From Liolophura sinensis (taxonomy: Eukaryota > Mollusca > Polyplacophora > Chitonida > Chitonidae), in contig NC_088300.1 in the NCBI RefSeq assembly GCF_032854445.1, positions 9,484,001 through 9,548,000 of the forward strand: a DNA stretch of 64,000 nucleotides, in the 5' to 3' direction. Below are positions 37,501 through 49,800 of this stretch, in pieces (the first letter of the stretch is position 1; the number at the start of each line of letters is the position of its first letter). Below the pieces are notes generated by a model. That model did not search any database, had not been told where the DNA came from, and saw nothing but the letters and a program-made list of their open reading frames with translations. The position numbers and the translations under genes are program-made.

Positions 37501-40500
37501 GAAATAAGATGTTATTTTGTATAGCACACACCATTATGTTCTGGACACATATTATGTCCAGCTACAGGGTGTTGCTGGTGGTACATTTCAGTGCACTCGC
37601 CTGCAGAAAGCCCACCTGCAGTATAAATAATCTTGGCAGGTTGTAGCTTACATACATGTGCATGTACCTGCTTTGGGCTGTTGTGTTGTCTGGCAAACTC
37701 TGGCTCATCTCATTTTTTTAATGGTCATGTAATATCAGTCAGCTGTTGAGCTTTACAAAATTAATGATCCACTAGTCTGGCTGGGCAATATGTTCTTCAA
37801 AAATACATACATGTATATCTTATATTAAATACTATGTTAAATTGCTATCAAATAAGCTCGTATGAATTCCTAGCATGTACCTCACACATGGGGAGGTAGA
37901 TATGACCAGTAATGCTTAATCACACTATCGTGTTGGGGAGGTTATCAAGCCTCTGATCTTAATTCAGACTAATATGATTTTAAGCATTATTGCATGGAAA
38001 TTTTGTGCAGAATGTGTATGGAGCAGTAAGTGATAATGGTATGCTTTCATACACGTACAGATTACTTGATAAGATACGACTTTTAGATTGAGGGCCAGTC
38101 CTGCATACCTGGTGTTAAAACCATGCAGGTTTTACTGTATAGGCCGACATCATCAACCTGCTCTAGCTGTCAGTGGGCAGATGTAACCCTACACCTCTGG
38201 TTCTGAGGCAGTCCCAGGGGTGTATGCGGAAGGTAAAGCGTTAAATCTGACACCCGTTTTTGCAAGCTTGACTGCTGCTGCTGAATGCCAATGTACATAT
38301 TTGCCAAGATAAATCAGGTGTAAACGTCTTCCGCCATTTTCCATGTCAGTTTAAACTCTCAGCTTTATTTCTGTAATTCCTGGGTAAGATCTGACGTGTG
38401 CTTTTAGCTTTGCTTTAGCGAGGTCTAATCTTGATGATCTGCCTACAACTTTACTATGTTGGTGTAGAGCAAGGAATTGTCACAAACCACATGTGCGTTA
38501 CCTGAGAGACAGGTGCCGCTGTCCCGTATACCAGTGTCATATACACCTGTCTGGGCCTCAGGTGAACTTGATGCCATGCAGTTTTTTGGCAGGTACTACT
38601 CTACAAATGTAATATATAGCTATCAGAAACTGCCCTATAAAACTTTCCCATCCCCTCTCATGCTCTGGCCTCATATATATTGTTGATCATTTGACATCTG
38701 AATTATGCAAGAGTACAGTGTGATTTATTTATTTCAAACATGAATCTATCCTAATTATTGTACAATTATCAAAACTGCAAGGCCTGTCTAGAAAGGAGCC
38801 ACAATATTATTTCAGATTGAATAGTTTTTATGTTGTGTATATTTAATCATATTTGGAATTTGACTGACGAGTACCACATATGTATGGGTTATATATGTGC
38901 CCTTCCTCTGTCTGTCTGGGATAACACAGCTATTATTCAGCTTTGGTGGCCAGTAAATATTTGGAATTCTTAGGGTAATACTGCATACCAGCTAGGGCCC
39001 TGTTACATGAAGCAGTATTACATGTACATAACTGATGACATCAGCACTTTACTACAGATTTCAGCAGTGGTTTCATGCACTTGATACCGATACTTCGAGA
39101 GATTGATACAGGCTGATTTTCGGAACTGATCCTTTTCGTGTTTGAATGTTCTGGCCATAGTTGCCGTAATTGTCAGCATGTGTATACGAAGTCACCTGAT
39201 GTGGGGTTGTTTTATGTTCAGGGGTAAGCTAGGGTATAACTGGTGGCTGGGTCTCCATATGAATGTAGTCTTTGTGATTTAACCCTGATTAAATCTGGGT
39301 GTTCCTGAATTGCCCGGGTATCCCTGCAGGTGTATGTACCTGGTGATAGCCTCAGGCAAGTCTACTGCGATAAACAGGTTGTTCCAATATAGAAGCTTAT
39401 GACACTGGGATAGGATAAATGCTGAATTCATGGCTTAGTATTATTAGAGAAAATGTGTTCTCAAGGAACCTACAGGTAGAAAGACAAGATAATATTTATA
39501 GTTGAATAGAATCAATTATAAATGATGATAAATACATACCAGGATTTCCTGACATTTCTTTGCTGGTTAGGTGTGGATGTGGGTGGACATGCTGACACAT
39601 TTGATGGGGTGAGGTGAAAATCATTAGGGGTTCACTTTTGTATGTATTGGTTGATATATTGATCACATGACTTAGTATAGATTTAGGCAACATTTGCTTA
39701 ACAATTTTCAGCATTTAAACTTGCTTATCAGGGCTGAAAAAATTAAGCAGCTACAGGTGGTAAAAATGTTGCCATATTCAGGTTGATAGTATAGATCATC
39801 CAGTTTATATAGCCTGACATCATCACATTATGTACGCATCCATTCAGTTCACCTGTAAGTGACTGTCATTTTGGTAGAGGATATGTGAAACCATCAACAA
39901 AGGCTCATCACAACCAGATCATGCATGGCAAACACACAATAATTATGATGATTAGATGTTTTATTCATGACAGTTGAGAGTAGTTCCAAACAGTGGAGAT
40001 TTTTTTTTTACCAAGTTCATGGACACGTGTAATAACATGCGGGTCTGTGTGATGTGAGGGTCTGTGTGGTGTGCGTGGCTGACACTGCTCGTAAGCTATG
40101 GACTGGTCACTTTATCGGCTGCAGTTTATGGAAGTCACTTTTTCTGTGGGTCTGTAGGTCAGATACTCCTACTACACCAGACTCCTCATTTTATAGTACC
40201 TTTTCATGTATCTTTTGAGAAAAATTCGTTTTCACAGTAGATTGTTTTGTTACCTTTTTGTGCTGTGTACATACATTTCCACAAATTACCGTAAATAACC
40301 TAAAATTTGGTCCATGACAAAGGTGCTCTTTTCCTCATTCCTGAAGTTCTGTTGATTTTAGAAAGGTGTTTTGAGGTTTCTTTGGAATGTAACTTATAAT
40401 CCTTCTGACAAAGTGTATGTTTCAGCACCAAAATGTTAGCAGTAGAACATTTTATGACATTACTGTGCCAATAAAAATGCACTTTTTGATTTTTTAGGTC

Positions 40501-40745
40501 GTGTTCAGTACATATAACAATTGACGACAACAGTGATGACCATGTTGTATTGGGAATAACCAAAACAATTCTCTGAATAGCAAACCACAGATATTTTAAT
40601 TCAAACTTAATACTAGGAATAGCAATATGTGAAGTAATTCTATAAACTTCTGCTTCTAAACTTGTAATAAAATGAAGATGCAGCCATCCTTGGGTTACAG
40701 TTAATTTGCTATGCTTTAAAGATAATATGTTGTTGTGTTTTGCAG
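34567..40745. other. Long noncoding stretch, likely intron or upstream region of the RIN-like gene
   Basis: A direct duplication of TCCAACATGGGACTCGTTTG occurs at about 37092 and 37129, 37 bp apart. ORFs at 35776-36121 were inspected and show no domain. If the 32164 first exon is real, this is intron. Confidence 0.4.
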
Positions 40746-40849
40746 ATGCTAAACAATATTGCCAATGACCTGGACATGTTGTTGAGCGATCTGTGTCAAA
40801 TCTACCCATACCCTCATCCCAAGAAATCTCTGCAAGACAGTCTGTCAAG
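40746..40849 (+). CDS. RIN: RIN-like exon 1 (N-terminal helix)
   Basis: ATG CTA AAC ... TCA AG|GTAAGC, 104 nt, phase 2 at the end. The peptide MLNNIANDLDMLLSDLCQIY has a heptad-like hydrophobic pattern, comparable in character to the helical segment near the N-terminus of vertebrate RIN2. The ATG is directly preceded by a strong acceptor (TTGTGTTTTGCAG). Either this Met is the initiator after a 5' UTR exon, or it is internal to a protein starting upstream. An antisense frame of 182 codons covers this exon and is spurious. Confidence 0.75.
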
Positions 40850-43800
40850 GTAAGCCAGGTAGCGAAACACCTGCATGATCAGCCTTATTGGAAATGAGAA
40901 GTGATTAGCAATGTGAATGTGGTACATTTATGTAGTTTTATCATTTGGCCTTCACTAATTTCTAGCTGTTTTACAAGTAGTTAATGTCGTAAGTTCTTAA
41001 CAGTTTTGACCTCGGACATGTTTGAGAATTATACCCTACTGCGGACCATCTGTTACATAATTCTGTGAATTTCAGTAGTGCCCATGCATGGTGAACATAT
41101 TGTATTCCTCAAACCATGTGATTGAAGTTTTGACTGTAGGGTATTCCAGGTGTTTACTCATGCATATTCTGAAGGCATTATTCTGTGCTGACTGATAAAA
41201 TATTTTTTGTGCGGCCCTAAAACTGGTCAATCCTGGTCAATTTTGTCTCCAAAACAAATTTAAAACGTGCATAAATTGCACTGAAAGTTGCTCTCTCATA
41301 TGCGAAATGTTGAGGAAGTAGGGTAGATTGCAGTGAGGTACATTTATGTGCATTATAATGTTGTACTTTACTGATTAGAGTTATTCAGTATGAGGGTAGT
41401 TCGCACAACTAGTACATTGTATACCAACTCTTGTATTAAGTCTCATATTTGAAAATTAACATTTTTGCAGCATGCATTTTGATGACAGAGTTACCCATGG
41501 AAGGTTATAATACAGTGCATGTTTTATCAATTTTTCCACCTTTTGCTATTCCATAATTATACCTACACGTGTATATATGTACCTGTATGTAGGTGTGTAA
41601 AATTGTGACGAGTTAGCGATGAGGGTAGTGTTGTGCCTGTATTGTTGGTTTGTGAAATGAGAACCTGTTACTTGACTGCCTTGTGAATATGGCGTTCAGT
41701 CCCTGACCCGGCCACCATTGTAAGTTAATAGTCTGATCTCTCTGCTGTGGACTGGTGTATACCATGCAAGTTCATTACAAGGTCATTACATCGTCCTCTC
41801 TGCTCTGTAAATGTGTATCTTAGTCTTTAGTTTATGATGCATGTAGATATATAATGAAAATTTTGTGATCTGCATTGAGATGATGTAAATTTACTAATGC
41901 ATGCAAAGCAGATTTTTCTCATAAAATTCTTCAGTCTCGTTAACACACATCTTACAGTACATGTACCATAGTGTGACATTGACAAACTGAGAACCTGAGT
42001 AAGCTTGAAGTTCCAGGAGATAAACATGTCAGTACATGATGTCCTGTACAGGTATGTGATATGCTGGTTGGACAGAACATAGGCACACAGATAGGACTGG
42101 TTTACCCAAATGACCAGGTGTGACAAACTTCAAAGATACACAGTTACCCGAATTATGTTCATATTGTTTTGATGTTAGACATGTTCGTCGTGTAAAATCT
42201 AAGACACATTTCGGTGATTTCATCTCAGAGCAGTTGGTCACATTCTGTCCCCATGCACTGATGCTCAGCATCGTGATGCATGTGTTAGTGTTTATGATTC
42301 CCGGGAATCTAACCCTTCTAAATTTATGGAGTCAGTCTTCGATTTTTAATTACTAGCATTTCTGGGATATTGAAACAAATATTGATATTCCATTTATTCT
42401 GTAACATCGCAGAAACATTCTTCACAAACCCATTGCAAATTTAAACCCTTGGAGTTGGCCAACTTAGCTGGTGTATTTTCAGCACTACATTAATTTGCCT
42501 AATTTGTAATGTGTGTTTTAAAGACTTCAAGTACATATATCACCTGAGGTATTTAAGGGCAATGTGTCACCTGCCTTGGTACATTGTAGGTTTGTTTTCC
42601 TGAACGTTTAACACATTTGCACATGTTTTTGTGTTTACCATATGTTACTTCATCCATGCATTACTGAATGATCTACACTTTCTTAAATGCACAGAGTAAA
42701 CAAACAAGTAAAAGAAACTCGTATGTTTGTGCTGATGCTATGTGTATAGTTATCTTGGTACCAAATGACTTAACGAGACCACCAGGAGAATCCCAATGTC
42801 AAGACTGTAAATCTTGGCTCTTTGTTTACACTAAATTATTAACATTACTGGAAGGTCGTAACTTGTGCTAATTAATGTATCTGTTAATGGCACCAGAAGC
42901 AGAGTACAAGTAGCACAGATAGGCATATATGTACCTGTAAAACATGTTGTTATCTGAATGGGCAGGACAATAATGTGGTAGTTTTCTTATCAGAAAAAGT
43001 TCAAGGCTGACATTGTTGGTAAAACAGATCTTTATCTCAGATAATCAGGCCATTGTTGCTGTTTGCGAGGCTCCCAAGGGTTAATAGCGAATGTTGTGCT
43101 GTACATGTACATAGTTCACTGCTGCAGAATAAAAGTAAAAGTATAGGTGACCCCATAGGAAGGTTTCATATTTATACTGACAGAGACACAAGTGGTTGAG
43201 GTTTAGTGTAAAATACCCACTTGGATTTCTGCAGTACATTGTCAACCCATAGTTAACATAGTAAACTGATATTAATTGCATATACATGCAGTTTATATTG
43301 AATTTTTCATGTGTAAGGCAAGTACTGTTTTATACATATTTGCCTTCAGTACAGTAAATGTCAAGTACATAGATTTAATAAAATGGGTAAGTTAATGTGC
43401 CAGAGTCGTGTAAGTAATTTTGATCTCAAAGCTTATTTGATATGTGTAGTATGTATATGTATAGACTTAATGATGTAAGGTCAGAACATGTACATGCATA
43501 CAATTCATATAAACTTGATTTTCTGCATGATATACTGTGATTCTGCAACTTTTTCACATGTTTGCAAGGTGGTTATTCAAGCATTTTCTGAAGGTGGCAT
43601 TCTGTGTTGTCTCATAAACTTTTTGTGAAGCCCTGAAACTGGACAATTCTACCAATGTAGTTTTGTCTCCAAAATCAAATTAAAAATGTGCATAAATTGC
43701 ACCCAAAATTGCTCTTTCATGTGCTTATAGGTTGAAGTATTAGTGTAGTCTAAATATATTGAAGATGCTAATTATACAGGTATATGTTGGTATATGCATG

Positions 43801-46800
43801 TATAATGTTGTAATGTTAGATCAAGATCAAGCTTAAAATCCTCATATTATCAGTTTTCCTCATCTTTGTAACTAACGGTATAGATGAATGGGCCATTTAA
43901 CGTCAGCATATACATCTGCACATTATCAGGACGGTTCATCTTCTCGTTTAGACATTACACATAAGCTCATTATGTTTATTAATCTAGCTGTTCAAAGCTG
44001 AAAACACATTCCATGTGTATGTAAGGGTTTGTTAACATCTGCTGTTGTTTTGACATGAATAGAAACCGATTTGCTGCATATGCCAGAGTGACCAATTGAG
44101 TATAATTGTGGTGAATTTGAGGTAAAAAGAAAAGAGTGTTATCAAATATACTTGTGTAGCCTGAATTGAACATGGTCCTGTTCTGAGGTGGAATGAAGTG
44201 AAAACACACTGCAGTGGTTGTCAGTTAGATTTCAGTAAAGAGCTGAAGCACATGTAAACCAATTACATGTATTACTGTTAGAGTGTCCACAGGCTTGGAT
44301 ATGTCAGACGTGATGCTCAGTATTAGGCTGTTAATATCTCACACCCAAATTTGTCCTCTTACATCTGCAAAGGTCACAGAATCAGGAAATTACAAAATTA
44401 TTGCAAAACCTCTAGTTTTGTTCTCTATTTGCCACCATTAGCCCTGAATGACAAAAAAATGTCTTTAAAATCAGATTATAATGTGTAACAAAATGCTACA
44501 CACAGTTACGCATATAGGGGTGTTTTTGACACACACAATGGTGACGTTAACCAGAGGTTGTATGTTAGGCTTATGGCTGTCACAATTAGCAGAAGTTAAT
44601 TGATAGTGGCATATATGCAGATGTCAGGCCTGATAATTATTTAACTGTGAGTGTTATTGAAATTGATGTGAGTAACATTGCTTAATTGTGTATTGTAGGC
44701 TTGGAGTGGCACTTTAAATGCACAGCATCTCTATGATTGGAATAGCTCCTCCTGTAGTAGACACATAACATGTAATTTGGTAAATTTTTATTTTTTTTTT
44801 TTAAGTTTTCCTTTTTTTAAAGTTTTCCTTACTTTCACCAAAAAAATGTCTAAAAACACTTCAAAGGATGAAAAGCATCTATATGGTTTTAGTAATAAAT
44901 CATTTTAAATATTCTGACCTGGCAATTACAGCGAAGTTTTTTTGACAGATGAAAGTGGTCACTTTGGACATAAGTACAGTGTACTTTACTTCACACATAA
45001 ATGAGCTGTCGGATTTTCCTTATACCTAGATCTTCAGAGGTGCCATTAGTTGACACATAAGTGACACAAATTGGTTGTATCTGCTTTAGATTATGTATTC
45101 TGAGCACGTAAAAATGCTGTTAGTCCTGTTTTAGGGTTGTCAGGTATGTTATAGTTTTTATCTCATGTACTTACATCTATATACATACACATTCATTTTA
45201 ACGCTTTAGGATAAAGTAATTTCATGAAAGTCTCTAAAATTATGAACTCATTCGCTTATTCATCGGTATAGAGCAATGATCAGCCCTGGCTTATGAGGTA
45301 ACAAACCTGAATCCAACTGCCATTGGTTTGGCTGTGGCTTTAAGTTAGGAGGTTTGTGACATGCCTGGTCAGGGCCAGTGGTTTCTTCTCTGGCCTCCAG
45401 CTGCCTGGTTTCCTACAATCATTCATATAAGCCTGACTGTCGTGGGTTTCTCCAGGCTCTGCCCGGTTTCCTCCCACCATAATGCTGGCCGCCGTCGTAT
45501 AAGTGAAATATTCTTGAGTACGGTGTAAAACACCAATCAAATAAATAAATAGTTTATGGCTGTAATTATTAGTGTAGTAGTGTTCACTGCTCAATTACAC
45601 CTCAATAATAAGAATTTTCAGCCTAGTGGAGACCTGATAAAGATTTCATCACATCAAAAATTGAAGTGATGATATGGACATACATGTTATATATAGAATA
45701 CACATACCTGTTTGTTATTTTACTGGCGAGTGGTAAGTAACAGGCTGATCTCTATGAAATCAAGATGAAGAGAGGCACACACAGCACAGGGAAATGAATT
45801 GACTTGTGTTCTATTTGTGTGACCCAACATGCTCTGGCGTGCTGTAGATAACATGGGGCCCTGTGGCCCTTCAGTGTAAGCCTTTAAAGGCACACTTGTG
45901 TGCTGCATTCATACACCCTCTCTCCCCTCACAGCACCCAGTTCCACAATCCACATGCACCTAATATTTATACCTCCTGAAATCAAACTTGAGACAGGAGT
46001 GCTGTCTATTTTGGTGTTGCCCATCTGTGTAGCTTATTATACAGTGATACAACCAGGGTCTGTGTGATGGTATACATATATCCCCTCACCCCAGCCTGGT
46101 ATCAACACAGCCCTCAGCCCTCGGCTTGGTGCAGGATGTGGCCATCTGTCAGACTGTAATTGCATAACCCTACCCCTCATGTTGTACTGTTTATAAACAT
46201 ACAGCAACTATTAAACATGTTAACTACAAGGGATTGGCTCCTCAGGCTTTGTCAGCCTCGGCTGTCAATACATATCTACAAGTTCACATCAAAACATACA
46301 TATGTACATGTATATTTTTAGACATGTATGACTGCTTCGGTGGTATAATGGTTAGACTGTCCGCCTCAAAGTCAGGAGGCCTTGGGATCTAACCCAGGTT
46401 GGGTCATACCAAATATTTTTAAAATAATACTTGCTGCTGCCGCCTGGGCGGTTGGCATCGAGAGGCTGGAGGAAGGAAACATGACTGGTTGGCCCGGTGT
46501 CAGTATAATGTGTCATGCCTGGTGTCTGCAGTGTGATACTTCAGTGGCTGCAGCACTTTGGCAGCATGAACTCACTCTGCCACAAGAAGACACAGAACAG
46601 GTACACAAACTTAATGACTGCTGAAAAATGGTTAAGTATGAGGTTAAACCCCAGCATACATGTAGAACCAATGACATACCAACATACATGTGCCAGGGCA
46701 GACATGTAAACAAGAACTGTCATATTCTCTGTGTGTCCTAGCTGGGTTAAACCTTCATGACCAAACTTGTCTCAGGCCATCAGCTTGAATGGGTAAATCT

Positions 46801-49800
46801 GAATCTCGAAAAATTAAGATTTCTGTTGATCAAGCAACTATCGATTGATGCAAATTACTGTTGAGTTTAATGTAACCGGGAATATTGTTGACATTAATTT
46901 GAGTACAAGAATGAATTGGAAATCCTATTTGTCAGAAGCATGTAAGGAAGCAGTATCTGCATGCCTTTAGTTTTGGCAACATTGAAGTTTACGTGGAAAA
47001 TAAGCAGGAAAAGGTTTAAAAACTATTTTCTGGAGAATAACCAACACTGGTGTATATGCGGTCATGCTTAATCAGCACGGTTACATTAACAAGTGTTGAC
47101 CATACCCTCTGCTTGACAGGAAGTTTAGACCAGCTACTCCACCATCCTTTTGATGTAAATGCCCAAGTCATTAAATAGTTAAATGAAACAGGGTGTGAGG
47201 GGTATATTTTTTAGTACTGCACATGCGGGCAATTAACTTCAGCTGACATCTGCCATGGACTGTGTTTATGGGGGTATCATTATGGTTGGCATGACCTCTG
47301 GGCATTTTACTGGGGAGTGCAATACTAGTCTATCAAACAACTAGCAAGGATCTGTATGTGGATAATGAACAAAACCAATTTACTTCATCAGTTTTAGATT
47401 TTTGAAGGTATTAAGTATACATGTACAAATAAACTTTGATCTCATATTCATGATAGGGTTTTAAAAAGCTTCCTTCTTTAAAATAGAATGTCATTTGCCA
47501 TATACACGTAATAAAGTAATGGAATTTTAGGTATTAAATGCCTCAGATAAGTTACACATACATCTGCTTGTTCTGGACTTCAATTTGATGTGACAAGTAA
47601 TTCTGCTTTCTCTTTACGGAACAAATGAAATCTAAGTCATGTGGTGGTTGCCAGTGAAGCGGTCCTTTCATTTGCTGTAGTTTATTTTCAGCCAACATAG
47701 GGAGAAAGTTTGCTGTTGTCACATTTAGAAGCGTTGTATCTTCAGTATTCTGACAGCTCCAGTAGTTTCCATCTGCTTACCTTAATCAGTAATTTAATAC
47801 CTCCAACTGAGGAGAGTGCGGAGATGATGCCCTAAGCCAAGTTGTCTCATTTCTTTTGAAGTCTGTGTGTGAAGGTATATTTGTCAGTTTGTTGTTCTGC
47901 TCCGGTTTCTACAAGAGATTGTTGAACACTGTTTGCTGAACATTTATCTCAGTGATGGTACATGTAGGCCTACAAGTCATAAGGTGAAATAATTCATTCT
48001 GAGTGTAGATGTATAATTTACTGTTGATGCAACTACTGTTCTACATGTAGGTAGCTGAGCGTGGTCTATAGGCCTACTATATGGGTCCAAGTTTGTTCTT
48101 AATTATTTGACAATGAAATACAGGCACATTTCCAGATAGATATATGAATGAATGATTATGGCTTAATAGATGTTTGAATGAATGATTATGGCTAAATGGA
48201 TGTATGAATGAATGAATATGGCTTAGTGTATGTATATAAATGAATGAATGATTATGGCTTAACATATGGCTTAACAGATATATGGATGAATGATTATGGC
48301 TTTACAGATGTATGAATGAATGGGTATGGCTTAATGATATATGAATGAATGGTTATGGCTTAATGGATGTACAGAAATGAATGATTATGGCTTAACAGAT
48401 GTATGAATGGATGGTTATGGTTTAACAGATGTATCGATGAATGATAATGGCTTAACAGATGTATGAATGATTGATTATGGCTTAACAGATGTATGGATGA
48501 ATGATAATGGCTTAACAGATGTATGAATGAATGATTATGGCTTAACAGATGTATGGATGAATGATAATGGCTTAACAGATGTATGAATGAATGATTATGG
48601 CTTAACTCCACTTAAGCATTATTACAGCCATATCATGGTGAAAAACGGATATATAGCTGACATTTTCACACTCTTGTTAGACATTTAATCAAAGTGACTT
48701 TTTCCACATACTCTCAACATGTTCTGTGTAAGCTAGAGTTTCCAAATTAATTATATCTATATAAAATGTGAAGTGCTTCTGTTAACTAGTATGCTGAAAA
48801 TCAGGGGAAAACTGTGTTCTTACACAGATTATCACTACAGGTAAGTTTCCGGTTACATGTTTGACAAAGGAACAGTTGTCTTGCTAGGCTGGAAGTGTTT
48901 GCCTAACCTCCAGACCTCATACAGGTGAATGGTGCAGAGAGTAAGGTGTTACGAGGCAGTTGCCTGTCTAATGATTATAATTTGCACACTTCTTCAGCTG
49001 CTCACAGGTTTTGTGCTGTGTCCAAAAAAATTATCACATATTTTTTTTTGCTCTGCATGTTTCTAGTCTTTTGTTGTCTGACGTGTCAATTTTTACACTT
49101 CTTCCGCACTATTGTCTGATTTGTGTGACTGGAGATATGCCCACCCACCAGTTAACGAATCTGTTCAAATCATGTAGGATACAAATAGTCATCAGAGCTT
49201 GAGCTGTCTGCAGTGTCTTTATGTGTAGTCATGATAAATGTGCTTTTACACCTACTGGGTGAGCATATTACCTAAACACAACTAACAAAATGTGCCCACC
49301 CACCCAGAAAAGTCTGCCAAAGTATGATATAAATCTTCATTAAATCTCTAGCTGACTACTCTCATGTCTTAGCCTGAACATGGTTTATCTCGGTATGTTC
49401 TATATGTGGTGGTATGTGCCTTTCCGAATCTCTCCTTACATTGACGCATTTACCTCGGTGAAGTATGAAGAACTGCAGCACATGTTCACCGTATCAGCCA
49501 TTTTATTTCCTCCCAGAGAAGATCACTCTTCCTTTTTTTGAGGTTAAAATCTTAACCATTGTTGTGAGCCAGTAGAATCCATGCATGTCACCAACCAAAT
49601 GTAAGATCTGACAAGGTCCAATGATTGGGATAATCTTGGCATTCACAGGCTAGCTGTCAACCATAATAAACATTCTGTTTCAGTAATCGCAACCAATTTC
49701 AAAAACATGTTCCATTGTATCTGAATTAAGGTGTGAACTTGAATCAATTTTCCTTCGTTGTTTTGTTTTGTTTTCTTTGGAAGTTGCCATCTGTTTAAAG

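Larger units (their letters stand above)
40850..45284. other. Intron 1, left part
   Basis: Intron 1 runs 40850-50328 (about 9.5 kb). This left part holds two copies of the dispersed repeat (41141-41325, 43561-43738), T-rich runs near 44790-44815, and otherwise AT-rich sequence without coding signs. Confidence 0.55.

Noticed and set aside
40300-40848. 182-codon minus-strand open frame
   Set aside because: It lies antisense over the RIN-like exon 1 and its intron, shows no domain, and has no splice or promoter support.
46332-46405. Intact tRNA gene
   Set aside because: The head resembles a tRNA, but the B box is degenerate, the acceptor stem does not pair, and it continues into a SINE core.
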